The position numbers and the translations under genes are program-made. 64,000 nucleotides of DNA from contig NZBF01000010.1 of the NCBI GenBank assembly GCA_002687775.1, positions 11,015 through 75,014 of the forward strand. Reading direction: 5' to 3'. The stretch is from Nanobdellota archaeon (GTDB lineage Archaea; Nanoarchaeota; Nanoarchaeia; Woesearchaeales; GW2011-AR9). Every line of letters starts with the position of its first letter. Positions within the stretch are counted from its first letter, which is position 1. This document shows positions 1-8,542 of the stretch, in pieces. The notes under the pieces were generated by a model. The model ran no database searches. It was given only the letters and a program-made list of their open reading frames with translations, and was not told the origin of the DNA.

Positions 1-1
1 C

Positions 2-628
2 ATTGTACACACTGACGCTGATGGGCAATATCATCCCAAACATATCCCTGAGCTTATTAAGAAAGTTGAAGATGGCTATGATTTAGTTCTTGGAAGTCGA
101 TTTAGAAGAAATATTAAACATATGGCTTTTTTGAAAAAGTTAGGGAATAAAGCATTTTCAGTTGTTTTAAGTTCATTAACAAAAGTTCGATTAACAGACA
201 CAACAACTGGTTATAGGGGATTTAACGCACGAGTTGCCAGAGAAATTAATTACATTAATCGCTTTACGTACACACAAGAACAAATCATTAAAGCTGCCAA
301 GCAGGGATTTAAAATTACTGAAATACCTATCATGTCTAGACGAACGAGAGCGTCACGATTATTTGGATCACCGTGGGAATATGCCATTAAAGCGTGGACA
401 AACATTTTCAGAATTTACCGAGATTATAATCCATTGAACTTTTTTGGAAAAATTGGTCTTGCTTTTTTTTCAGGAGGCTTTTTGATTGGCTTATGGTTAG
501 TCTACTTGTTTATTACAACAGGAAAAATTGGTCACGTACCATCGGCAATTTTAAGCATGTTATTAATAGTAGTAGGAATTCAAATAGTATTATTCGGGTT
601 TTTAGCGGATATGATGGCGAATGACTAA
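2..628 (+). CDS. GT2 glycosyltransferase, dolichyl/polyprenyl-phosphate sugar transferase type (5' cut by window edge)
   Basis: The reading frame is open from base 2, so the N-terminus lies outside the window. The first visible residues contain a D-A-D acid motif followed by G-Q-Y-H-P (residues about 5-12), then V-L-G-S-R-F and T-T-G-Y-R-G-F-N, which are typical of DPM1/GtrB-like GT2 enzymes that load a sugar onto a polyprenyl phosphate. The last 65 residues hold two hydrophobic segments, a common membrane anchor in this family. The stop overlaps the next start by 8 bases, so the gene is translationally coupled to the sulfatase-like gene. It probably serves surface glycan synthesis on the cytoplasmic face of the membrane; the sugar cannot be read from sequence. 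Confidence 0.85.
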   Translation: MVHTDADGQYHPKHIPELIKKVEDGYDLVLGSRFRRNIKHMAFLKKLGNKAFSVVLSSLTKVRLTDTTTGYRGFNARVAREINYINRFTYTQEQIIKAAKQGFKITEIPIMSRRTRASRLFGSPWEYAIKAWTNIFRIYRDYNPLNFFGKIGLAFFSGGFLIGLWLVYLFITTGKIGHVPSAILSMLLIVVGIQIVLFGFLADMMAND

Positions 629-1832
629 TATTATTTTTGTTCTGGTAGATGCACTCAATGCACGAAATTTAGGTTGTTTTGGGTATGATAACATTTCCCC
701 AAACATTGACAAATTAGCTTCAAGGGGAGCAGTTTTCAAAAAATGTTTCTCCTGCGCGAATGCCAGTGATACTGCACTCACTTCGTTAATGTCTGGCATG
801 TACCCGCATTCTCACGGGATAACGCACCATAGTTTTGATGTGAGTGATTCACAATTAAGAAATTTTGAAGAACGTGAGGTTAAGTTAATGCAGCAAGTCC
901 TGCAAAAAAATGGGTATGCAACGTTTGGCTTAGATTTCCTTGGTAGGTGGCATAACCGCGGTTACGATTATTACCCCTCATTAAAAATAGATCGAACGAA
1001 ACGAAAGGAACAGATGCATAACATGCAACTTCTTTTTGAATTTTTCCACGTGAAAGAATTTTTCAAAAAAGTGTATAGAATGAACATGTTTAAAAAAATA
1101 TTTGGCGGGTTTGATAGTTATCCAAACGATATTGAAACAACGGCTAATGCCATTAATATCATTAAACAGAAAAAAAATCCATTCTTTTTGTTTGTGCATT
1201 ATTGGGGTGTTCATAAACCATACACGTGTCCGAATGTTTCTGATAAATTATCTGTTGCGTGTTACGATGATGCCATCAAGAAAGTTGACGGGCATGTTGG
1301 TGAATTAATGGCAGCGGCGGATGATGACACTGTTTTTGTTTTAGTTGGTGATCATGGTGAGAGTTTAGGAGAACATGGTATCAGTTTTGATCACCATGGA
1401 TTATATGACGCATCCATGCATGTGCCATTAATTATTTCTGGAAATGGTATCCCAGTTATGCAGTTTGAAGGACTTACCAGTATTATTGACATTTTTCCAA
1501 CAGTGTTAGAAATCGCTGGAGTGACTCATGATGCAAGAATTGACGGGAAGAGTCTTTTCCCCGTCATGGAAGGAAAAGAAAACATTGTAAGAAATTACAT
1601 CATTGGAAGTGAGAATTATTACCAAGATAAAATTTCAATAAGAACTGAAGATTACAAATATATTAAGAAAATTGGTCGTGGTACCTGTGGTAAATGTCAG
1701 ATAGTTCACGGTGGTGATGTTGAGTTATATGATCTACAGAATGATCCTGAGGAATTGCATAACATTGCGGGAGAGCAGGAAAGTTTAGCGTATGTATTAG
1801 ATAGAGAGTTAATGTACAGTATTTCTTATTAA
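621..1832 (+). CDS. Sulfatase / alkaline-phosphatase superfamily hydrolase or transferase
   Basis: A 403-aa protein of the sulfatase fold. Metal-ligand positions are visible: D10 in the N-terminal strand, the F-V-H-Y-W-G-V-H-K-P-Y segment around residue 195, and G-D-H-G-E-S-L-G-E-H-G at 243-253. The nucleophile position, counted back from the S-G-M-Y-P-H-S-H-G motif, is Ser49 (S-D-T-A-L) rather than the Cys or Ser followed by x-P-S-R that is converted to formylglycine. It may therefore be a phosphotransferase or phosphatase rather than a classical sulfatase. No signal peptide or membrane helix is seen, so it appears cytoplasmic. It overlaps the upstream glycosyltransferase and precedes the PAPS-forming genes. 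Confidence 0.8.
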   Translation: MTNIIFVLVDALNARNLGCFGYDNISPNIDKLASRGAVFKKCFSCANASDTALTSLMSGMYPHSHGITHHSFDVSDSQLRNFEEREVKLMQQVLQKNGYATFGLDFLGRWHNRGYDYYPSLKIDRTKRKEQMHNMQLLFEFFHVKEFFKKVYRMNMFKKIFGGFDSYPNDIETTANAINIIKQKKNPFFLFVHYWGVHKPYTCPNVSDKLSVACYDDAIKKVDGHVGELMAAADDDTVFVLVGDHGESLGEHGISFDHHGLYDASMHVPLIISGNGIPVMQFEGLTSIIDIFPTVLEIAGVTHDARIDGKSLFPVMEGKENIVRNYIIGSENYYQDKISIRTEDYKYIKKIGRGTCGKCQIVHGGDVELYDLQNDPEELHNIAGEQESLAYVLDRELMYSISY

Positions 1833-1850
1833 GTTTATTTTTCCACAACG

Positions 1851-1862
1851 TTTTTAAATTAA
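1851..1862 (+). promoter_or_regulatory. TATA box for the PK-ATP sulfurylase gene
   Basis: A T/A-rich element (TTTTTAAATT) is centred about 30 bases before the ATG at 1887. No Shine-Dalgarno lies in between, which suits a nearly leaderless transcript. It suggests the sulfate-activation genes have their own promoter. Confidence 0.5.
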
Positions 1863-1886
1863 GAATTTCCACATTCAATTGAAAAG

Positions 1887-4127
1887 ATGGTAAAGATAAT
1901 TGTTACACTGGGACCTTCTACAAAATCTGAGCAGGATTTGAGGAGGATAAAAGATAAAGGTGTTGATTTCGTTCGTATCAATATGTCTCATTCTACTCTT
2001 GACGATTTGAAATATTTTATAGCGTTGGCAAAGAAAGTTGGTATTCAGTTTATCATTGACACTGAAGGTTCGCAGGTGCGGACGGGAAAATTGGAAACAG
2101 ATAAAATTGAATTGGAAGAGAATGATGTCATTACCATTTACAGAGATGAAAAAATAGGTAGCGTAGAAGGATTTTCACTTAAACCAAAGTACGCGGTTGA
2201 ACAGTTGGAAGTGGGTGACTTACTTCATATTGATTTTGATACTGTTACATTGTGTGTATCCGATGTTTCCACCCTCGCTGATGGATACGTTAAAGCAAGG
2301 GCAATCACGGGAGGATTTCTAGGTAATAATAAAGCTGTAGTTGTAGATTCTGGTTCTGGAAAACAAATTCATCTTCCTGCACTTTCTGAGAAAGATCAGC
2401 AGTCCATTCAAATCGGGTTACAGGAAGGTATCGGGCATATTGCAGCGTCATTCATTCGTTCTGGTGAAGCTGTCGATGAAGTACGACGAGCTACTCAAAA
2501 TACAATGCGTATAATTTCTAAAGTTGAATGCATTGAAGCGTTAGAAAATATTCAAGATATCATCCGGAAGTCTGATTATTTGCTTATTGACCGTGGAGAT
2601 TTAAGCAAAGAAATTCCAGTGGAAAAAATACCGTTCACGCAAAAAATTATTTTGAATCGTGCTAAGAAATATGGTACTGAAGTGTTCGTGGCAACGAATT
2701 TACTTGAAACAATGATTAAAGAAAGAAAGCCAACACGTGCTGAAGTACATGATGTCATTAATACGATTTTTGACGGTGCAGAGGGGTTATGTCTATCCGC
2801 TGAAACAGCTATTGGAAAACATCCCATTGCTTGCATTACCATGTTGAACAAATTAATTCGACATGCTGAACTTGCAGAAACAAAATCTGTGAATGAAGAT
2901 GCTTTTGTGAAAAAGTTGGAAGAAAGTAATTATTTACTGAATTTTGACATTTCATCATCATTAGTTGAACCGCACGGTGGGAAATTAGTAGACAGAATGG
3001 TAAATAAAATTCCAGAATATATTGATCAAATGCCTACCATTCAGCTGGATGAAAATCGGCAACGTGATGTTGAACAAATTGGTATCGGAACGTACAGTCC
3101 ATTAGAAGGATTCATGGGAAGTGAAGATATGCAGTCCGTCCTTGATCGCATGCGTTTAGCAAATGGGTTGGCTTGGCCTTTGCCAATTCTTCTTGACGTT
3201 CCTGAGAATAAAGCAGAAGAGTTACAAGTAGGTCATGATGTTGCACTTATAGGGAATAATGGAACGATGGGAATTTTACATCTGGAAGAAAAATATACTT
3301 TTGATAAGAAAGAAATGGCTGAGAAATTATATTCTATAGATAACATGGAACATCCTGGTGTTCGCATGGTTATGAACATGCACCCAGTTTTACTTGCAGG
3401 AAAAGTAAGTTTACTGAAACGTATGAAAAATCCAGATAAACAGTACGAATTAACACCAAAGCAAACAAGGAAATTGTTTGAAGAGCGTGGCTGGGCAAAA
3501 GTTGTCGGGTTTCACACGCGAAATGTTCCACACAGAGGGCATGAATTTATTCAGCTTAGTGCAATGGAAAAGAAAAATTGTGATGGATTGTTTGTACACC
3601 CTGTTGTTGGGAAAAAGAAAGTAGGAGATTATAATGCAAAATATATCATTAAAGCATATGAATTAATGTCTTCTTTTTATCCGAAAAATAAAGTTATATT
3701 TGGAACATTTTCAACTTATTCACGATACGCAGGACCTCGTGAAGCGTTGTTCACAGCATTATGCAGGAAGAATTTTGGTTGTTCACATTTTGTTGTTGGT
3801 AGAGATCACACAGGTGTTGGAAAATTTTATCATCCAAAAGCTAGTCATACAATTTTCGATAGATTCCCAGATTTGGGCATTGTACCTGTGAGATTTGATA
3901 AAGTATTTTACTCAAAGGTATTACAAGAACATGTACATGAAACAGATGTTGCTAATCATCCTCAAGAAGATAAATTTCATGTGAGTGGAACTGAAGCAAG
4001 AAAAATATTTGAGTCTGGTGAAGTTCCACCTGAATGGTTCATGCGGCCAGAAATTGGAAAAATGATTCTTGACTCTGTGCAGAAAGGAGAAGATGTCTTT
4101 GTCAAAGAAGCAGTGAAAGAGGTTTAG
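1887..4127 (+). CDS. Pyruvate kinase-like / ATP sulfurylase (sulfate adenylyltransferase) fusion
   Basis: A 746-aa protein with two enzymes in tandem. Residues 1 to about 330 match pyruvate kinase: R-I-N-M-S-H (30-35), D-T-E-G-S-Q-V-R-T-G (58-67), L-P-A-L-S-E-K-D (163-170), K212/E214, R-G-D-L (236-239), V-A-T-N-L-L-E-T-M (268-276) and P-T-R-A-E (282-286). The catalytic Lys, metal-binding acids and Thr270 are kept; the usual K after D-T is E60, and the C-terminal allosteric domain is absent. Residues about 360-746 are ATP sulfurylase, with H-T-R-N-V-P-H-R-G-H (543-552) and G-R-D-H-T-G-V-G (638-645). The sulfurylase makes APS and PPi from ATP and sulfate. The APS kinase gene starts one base after the stop. 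Whether the first domain makes pyruvate or ATP for its partner is inference. Confidence 0.9.
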   Translation: MVKIIVTLGPSTKSEQDLRRIKDKGVDFVRINMSHSTLDDLKYFIALAKKVGIQFIIDTEGSQVRTGKLETDKIELEENDVITIYRDEKIGSVEGFSLKPKYAVEQLEVGDLLHIDFDTVTLCVSDVSTLADGYVKARAITGGFLGNNKAVVVDSGSGKQIHLPALSEKDQQSIQIGLQEGIGHIAASFIRSGEAVDEVRRATQNTMRIISKVECIEALENIQDIIRKSDYLLIDRGDLSKEIPVEKIPFTQKIILNRAKKYGTEVFVATNLLETMIKERKPTRAEVHDVINTIFDGAEGLCLSAETAIGKHPIACITMLNKLIRHAELAETKSVNEDAFVKKLEESNYLLNFDISSSLVEPHGGKLVDRMVNKIPEYIDQMPTIQLDENRQRDVEQIGIGTYSPLEGFMGSEDMQSVLDRMRLANGLAWPLPILLDVPENKAEELQVGHDVALIGNNGTMGILHLEEKYTFDKKEMAEKLYSIDNMEHPGVRMVMNMHPVLLAGKVSLLKRMKNPDKQYELTPKQTRKLFEERGWAKVVGFHTRNVPHRGHEFIQLSAMEKKNCDGLFVHPVVGKKKVGDYNAKYIIKAYELMSSFYPKNKVIFGTFSTYSRYAGPREALFTALCRKNFGCSHFVVGRDHTGVGKFYHPKASHTIFDRFPDLGIVPVRFDKVFYSKVLQEHVHETDVANHPQEDKFHVSGTEARKIFESGEVPPEWFMRPEIGKMILDSVQKGEDVFVKEAVKEV

Positions 4128-4128
4128 C

Positions 4129-4647
4129 ATGGGAAAAGTATTATGGTTCACTGGTTTATCTGGTTCTGGAAAGACGACCATTGCCGAAGCTTTGAAAGTA
4201 AAGCTGGAAGGTATTGGGAAAAAAGTGTCAATCATCGATGGTGATGTAGTACGTAATACAATCAATAAACATCTTGGATTTTCTCGAGAAGATTTGATTG
4301 AAAATAATCGAGTGATGGCTGAATTAGCTCGTCAATCGATTGCCGATTATGTACTAGTGCCAAAAATATCTCCTCGTTCTGATGATCGTGAGCAGGCCAA
4401 GAAAATAATTGGTGATAAGTTTATTGAATTATTTGTTGACAGGTCATTGCAAAGTTGTATTGAACGAGATGTGAAAGGATTATACAAAAAAGCATTGTCT
4501 GGAGAAATTCCAAATTTCATAGGTATTGCTGAATCAAATCCCTATAACCCGCCGGAAAATCCTGACATAACAATAAACACAGAAGAATTAGCGCTTGATA
4601 AAAGTGTGCAGAAGATTGTTGATTTCTTACATTCACAAGAGTTTTAA
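4129..4647 (+). CDS. cysC: Adenylyl-sulfate (APS) kinase
   Basis: A 172-aa P-loop kinase that phosphorylates APS to PAPS, the donor for sulfotransferases. The Walker A motif G-L-S-G-S-G-K-T-T is at residues 9-17, the D-G-D-x-V-R substrate motif at 37-42, and the family signatures R-D-V-K-G-L-Y-K-K-A and N-P-P-E-N-P-D follow. The length is normal for a stand-alone CysC. The gene is one base downstream of the ATP sulfurylase fusion, so the pair forms a complete sulfate-activation unit. No PAPS reductase or cysteine pathway gene is adjacent, which favours sulfation over assimilation. Confidence 0.93.
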   Translation: MGKVLWFTGLSGSGKTTIAEALKVKLEGIGKKVSIIDGDVVRNTINKHLGFSREDLIENNRVMAELARQSIADYVLVPKISPRSDDREQAKKIIGDKFIELFVDRSLQSCIERDVKGLYKKALSGEIPNFIGIAESNPYNPPENPDITINTEELALDKSVQKIVDFLHSQEF

Positions 4648-4669
4648 ATAGGTAAAAGGTGTTATTGCA

Positions 4670-5572
4670 ATGAAATCAAAAATAATCAGATTTTCAGTAG
4701 GAATTGCAGTATTAGTTCTTTTATTGTATCACGTTGGATTTAATGAAATAATTTCACTTCTTGAAATGGTTGATTATGGATATGTGTTGATTGCTTTCTT
4801 ATTGTTCATTATCTCAATAATATTGGCTGCGGTAAACTTACGTATGATGATTCGACCACTAAAAATGATTCCGCTGCGCCACTTCATTGATTATTATCTA
4901 GTAACACGAGTGAGTTCGTTATTTCTTCCAGGTAGATTAGGAGAATTTTCAATGGTGTATTTTTTGAAACGGGAGAAAATCAATATTGGTAAAGGGACGG
5001 CAGCTATTATCATGGATAAATTTATCACGTTACTTTGTTCTACTATCATTGGGACTATTGGTGTGTTAATCTTATTTAAAAAACAAATTAGTTTACTCAT
5101 TCTTCTGGCTGCTGGTGCAGTAATATTGAGTGTTATCATTATTATCGGAGAGAAAGTAATAAACAAATATCTTCAAAAAAAATTTGCATCAGTGGTTACA
5201 GATTTCTCAGAAACCTTGAGAAATTATAGGAAGAAGTATCAACGTGAAATTCTTGCAAACGGTTTATTAACCCTTGGAAGGTTTGGTATCATTGCATTTT
5301 CTGCCCATTACATGTTTCTGGCATTACACATTGATGTTTCCAGCATATGGATTTTATTAATTGGTGGAATTGAAGTGTTAACAACAGTCGTGCCCATCAC
5401 TATCAATGGATTGGGAATTAAACAATCCGTTGGCGTGTACATGTACAGTATAGTTGGAGTTACTGCAGAGATTACGGCTGCTCGGTATATAATCGGTTTA
5501 ATTATTCAATATGGATTCGGACTATTGTCTTTAGTTTTCATCAGGAGGGTTCATCATGAGACTACTCATTGA
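4670..5572 (+). CDS. YbhN/AglD-type multi-pass membrane protein (UPF0104, LPG synthase transmembrane domain)
   Basis: A 300-aa integral membrane protein with about seven to eight hydrophobic helices. It carries the family signature around S-S-L-F-L-P-G-R-L-G-E (residues about 83-93) and a late conserved segment V-V-P-I-T-I-N-G-L-G. Members of UPF0104 include archaeal AglD-like proteins in glycan assembly and the bacterial MprF flippase domain. AGGTAAAAGGTG lies before the start. It overlaps the next gene by 17 bases. A role in moving lipid-linked sugars fits the neighbours but is inference. Confidence 0.8.
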   Translation: MKSKIIRFSVGIAVLVLLLYHVGFNEIISLLEMVDYGYVLIAFLLFIISIILAAVNLRMMIRPLKMIPLRHFIDYYLVTRVSSLFLPGRLGEFSMVYFLKREKINIGKGTAAIIMDKFITLLCSTIIGTIGVLILFKKQISLLILLAAGAVILSVIIIIGEKVINKYLQKKFASVVTDFSETLRNYRKKYQREILANGLLTLGRFGIIAFSAHYMFLALHIDVSSIWILLIGGIEVLTTVVPITINGLGIKQSVGVYMYSIVGVTAEITAARYIIGLIIQYGFGLLSLVFIRRVHHETTH

Positions 5573-6602
5573 CATTTTACATCCAGCACAGGCGAACATT
5601 TGGAGAAATTTTATTTTGGAAATGGAAAAGAGAGGACATGAAATAATTGTCATTGGAAGAGATAAGGATTGTACATTGGATTTACTTGATCATTACGGAA
5701 TAAGATACAAGAAAATAAGTTCTTTAGGGAAAGGATTTGCTGGTTTGGGCAAAGAATTAATCTCCCGTACGTATAAGTTGACAAAGTTATGTAAAAAGTA
5801 TCAACCTGACTTATTACTTGGTTGTATGGGGCCATCCATTTCTATAACTGGAAAATTATTAGGCATTCCCTCTTTAGTTTTTTATGACAACGAATCGGCA
5901 AAATTGACAAATTTCTATGTTTATAAATTAGCAACTAAATATATTACATCTTCATCTTATGAAGAAAATCCACCCAACCATGTTACGTATAATGGTTATC
6001 AAAATCTAGCTTATTGTCACCCTAATTGGTTTACACCAAGTAAAGAAAAGGTTCTTGCACTAGGTATTAATCCTGATAAGAAGTTTTTTTTAATGCGGTT
6101 TGTATCTTGGGGAAGTTCTCATGATCTTGGCGCTGCAGGGTTTTCGGATAAAGTGTCTTTTGTCAAAGAATTAGCTAAACATGGGCAAGTCGTCATAAGT
6201 GCAGAGAAAAATTTGAAATTACCAAAAGAGTTATGGCCATATGCAATTATCATCCCTCCACATCTATTGGATGATATTATTGCCTTTGCTCACTTGACAG
6301 TTGGGGAAAGTGCATCAGTAGCTGCAGATGGTGCCTGTTTTGGCGTACCATCAATCTATTTAGCAAATACTAAACGGGGATATACTAATGAAATGGATAC
6401 AAAGTTTGGGTTGGTGTTTAATTATACAAATCAGGAAAAAGCAATGCAAAAAGTTATTGAGTTAGCTGAAAGAAGTAAAGAATCAATATCTTCTGAATTT
6501 CAAGAAAAAAGAAAAGAATTATTGAATCATTCCGTTGACATGGTTACATGGATGGTTGAGTATGTTGAGGATTACGTGCAAGCATCGCCAATACCATCAT
6601 GA
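5556..6602 (+). CDS. DUF354 family protein (GT-B / UDP-GlcNAc 2-epimerase-like fold)
   Basis: A 348-aa protein starting M-R-L-L-I-D-I-L-H-P-A, the typical opening of archaeal DUF354 proteins. The family resembles GT-B glycosyltransferases and UDP-GlcNAc 2-epimerase. A C-terminal nucleotide-binding region is suggested by the T-V-G-E-S-A-S-V-A-A-D-G-A segment near residue 250. It is coupled to the upstream membrane protein by a 17-base overlap. Its 3' end overlaps the convergent TSP3 lipoprotein gene by about 31 bases. The reaction is not established for the family. Confidence 0.8.
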   Translation: MRLLIDILHPAQANIWRNFILEMEKRGHEIIVIGRDKDCTLDLLDHYGIRYKKISSLGKGFAGLGKELISRTYKLTKLCKKYQPDLLLGCMGPSISITGKLLGIPSLVFYDNESAKLTNFYVYKLATKYITSSSYEENPPNHVTYNGYQNLAYCHPNWFTPSKEKVLALGINPDKKFFLMRFVSWGSSHDLGAAGFSDKVSFVKELAKHGQVVISAEKNLKLPKELWPYAIIIPPHLLDDIIAFAHLTVGESASVAADGACFGVPSIYLANTKRGYTNEMDTKFGLVFNYTNQEKAMQKVIELAERSKESISSEFQEKRKELLNHSVDMVTWMVEYVEDYVQASPIPS

Positions 6603-7318
6603 TTGTTGTCAATCTGTGAGGGATTGCCAACATCGGGGCAATTATCTTCCTCATCTGGGATACTATCATTATCATCGTCCGGATCGCAAGCATTACCCAT
6701 GTAATCAATGTCACTATTTTCTTGAAGAGGATTAGCATCATACAAACAGTTGTCATTATCAGCGTTTGTTGAACAATCTTCGTCAGGTCCACAATTTAGT
6801 ACGCCGTCATTATCGTGGTCAGTGTCACAAGCATCACCAATACCATCATTCTCGGCGTCGTCTTGTTGTATGTTTTTTGCTAATGGACAATTATCTTCAC
6901 CATCATCAACAAAATCTTTATCACAATCTTTATTTTGTACACAACCTTCATGTTCTTCATTGTCAAGGACACCGTCACCATCACAATCTCTATTAACTAT
7001 ACATAGGGGGTGCACTTCGTCTTCGTCTAGAATGTCATCATTATCTTTGTCAATGTCACATGGATCTCCTTCACCATCACGATCACCGTCAGCTTGATTT
7101 AAGTTAGGAATATTTACACAATTGTCATCATCATCATTAATAGTATCACCATCAGTATCAGCAACCAAGGGAGCTTTTCCTTCAACAATAACTTCGACAG
7201 GTTCAACTACTGGCTCCTCTATTTCAACAACTATTTCTTCAACAGGTTGTTCAACAACTTCAGGTGGTACACAAGCTACTACTAAAGCTGCTAGAAGAAC
7301 TAAAATTATCCACCTCAT
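6572..7318 (-). CDS. Thrombospondin type-3 (calcium-binding) repeat lipoprotein
   Basis: A 248-aa exported protein. The N-terminus M-R-W-I-I-L-V-L-L-A-A-L-V-V-A-C is a lipoprotein signal ending in a lipobox Cys at residue 16. A Glu/Pro/Val-rich stalk follows to about residue 50. From there the chain is repeated Asp-rich units such as D-N-C-P-x-x-x-N and D-x-D-x-D-G-x-G-D-x-C-D, the TSP3 calcium-binding pattern with paired cysteines. It is likely anchored outside the cell, stabilised by calcium. It is the last gene on the minus strand here and its end runs into the convergent DUF354 gene. Confidence 0.88.
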   Translation of the reverse strand: MRWIILVLLAALVVACVPPEVVEQPVEEIVVEIEEPVVEPVEVIVEGKAPLVADTDGDTINDDDDNCVNIPNLNQADGDRDGEGDPCDIDKDNDDILDEDEVHPLCIVNRDCDGDGVLDNEEHEGCVQNKDCDKDFVDDGEDNCPLAKNIQQDDAENDGIGDACDTDHDNDGVLNCGPDEDCSTNADNDNCLYDANPLQENSDIDYMGNACDPDDDNDSIPDEEDNCPDVGNPSQIDNNHDGIGDACT

Positions 7319-7351
7319 AAGGAGAACTAATAACTGAGGGTATTTAAATGT

Positions 7352-8542
7352 TTATGTTATGTCAATGAATAAAGTACGCGTTTTTAATTGTTGAACATCT
7401 TCTTTATAAGAATCATGGTTGACTGCTTGCACCACTATATCAAAAGAATCATGTAGTACACTTGGTTTGGCATCAAAGTGATTTTGAATAACGGCATCAC
7501 TGACATGAGGATCGTGAGCATGCACATCAAATCCATATTCCTTTAATTCCTTGATTAATTGTTTAACACGACTATTACGAAAATCGCGAATATTTGGTTT
7601 AAAGGTTACCCCTAGAACCAAAATTTTGGCATTAGATATTTTACCATGTTTTCCTAACAATTTGATTATTCTTTTAACATGAAAACTATGCATGTTATCG
7701 TTAATTCGTCTCCCTGCTAAGATAACTTGCGGATGATATCCTACTTCTTCAGCTTTGTACGTCAGGTAGTAAGGATCAATTCCTATGCAATGACCGCCAA
7801 CTAATCCTGGTTTATAATCATGAAAGTTCCATTTCGTTCTAGCTGCGTTCAAGACTTGCTTGGTGTCAATATTTAATTTGTCAAAGATTAGGTGAAGCTC
7901 GTTCATCAATGCAATGTTTAGATCACGTTGAATGTTTTCAATAACCTTAGCTGCTTCAGCCACTTTGATAGATTCGGCTTTATGTACGTGCGTTATTTTT
8001 CCATACACATCAGCCAAAAGATTAGTTGTTTCTTCATCAATTCCAGCTACTACTTTAGTTATTTTATTTATTGTTCGTTCCTTATCGCCTGGATTTACTC
8101 TTTCTGGACTATATCCAATGGAGAAATCTTGTGGACATTTCAAATTGGAATGATGTTCTAGTAATGGTAAGCATACTTCTTCAGTGACACCAGGGTAGAC
8201 AGTGCTTTCATAGACAACGACGGATCCTTTTGTTAAATGTTTCCCGACTAGTTCAGATGCTTTTTCAAGAAATGAAAGGTCTGGTTTCTTCGCTTTATTG
8301 ATAGGTGTTGGCACGCAAACAATAATAAAATTAGATTCTTTTATCCCTTCAGGGTTACTAGTGAAATGAATATTGGCCTGCTGAATAGTTTCTCTATCAA
8401 TTTCATGAGAAAGGTCATAACCAGATTGTAATTGTTCAATGCGTTCAGTCTTAACATCAAATCCAGTAACAGGGAAATGTTTTGCTAAATGAATTGCAAG
8501 AGGTAACCCTACATATCCCAAGCCGACAACAGTAATGTTCAT
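7352..8542 (-). CDS. UDP-N-acetyl-hexosamine dehydrogenase type nucleotide-sugar dehydrogenase (WbpA/TviB-like)
   Basis: A 396-aa NAD-dependent enzyme. The N-terminal Rossmann motif G-L-G-Y-V-G-L-P is at residues 7-14 and the catalytic-Cys motif G-G-H-C-I-G-I-D-P-Y-Y-L near residue 255. The G-G-H-C-I-G-I-D-P form is typical of the WecC/TviB/WbpA branch that oxidises C6 of UDP-N-acetyl sugars, unlike the G-G-S-C-F-P-K of the next gene. The start overlaps the upstream UDP-glucose dehydrogenase stop by 4 bases. Together the two enzymes would supply both neutral and N-acetyl uronic acids for a surface glycan. Exact substrate is inferred. Confidence 0.85.
   Translation of the reverse strand: MNITVVGLGYVGLPLAIHLAKHFPVTGFDVKTERIEQLQSGYDLSHEIDRETIQQANIHFTSNPEGIKESNFIIVCVPTPINKAKKPDLSFLEKASELVGKHLTKGSVVVYESTVYPGVTEEVCLPLLEHHSNLKCPQDFSIGYSPERVNPGDKERTINKITKVVAGIDEETTNLLADVYGKITHVHKAESIKVAEAAKVIENIQRDLNIALMNELHLIFDKLNIDTKQVLNAARTKWNFHDYKPGLVGGHCIGIDPYYLTYKAEEVGYHPQVILAGRRINDNMHSFHVKRIIKLLGKHGKISNAKILVLGVTFKPNIRDFRNSRVKQLIKELKEYGFDVHAHDPHVSDAVIQNHFDAKPSVLHDSFDIVVQAVNHDSYKEDVQQLKTRTLFIDIT

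Noticed and set aside
6750..7097. Plus-strand Ser/Pro-rich frame opposite the TSP3 protein
   Set aside because: It is the mirror of the Asp-rich repeat coding and has no start signals or family match.
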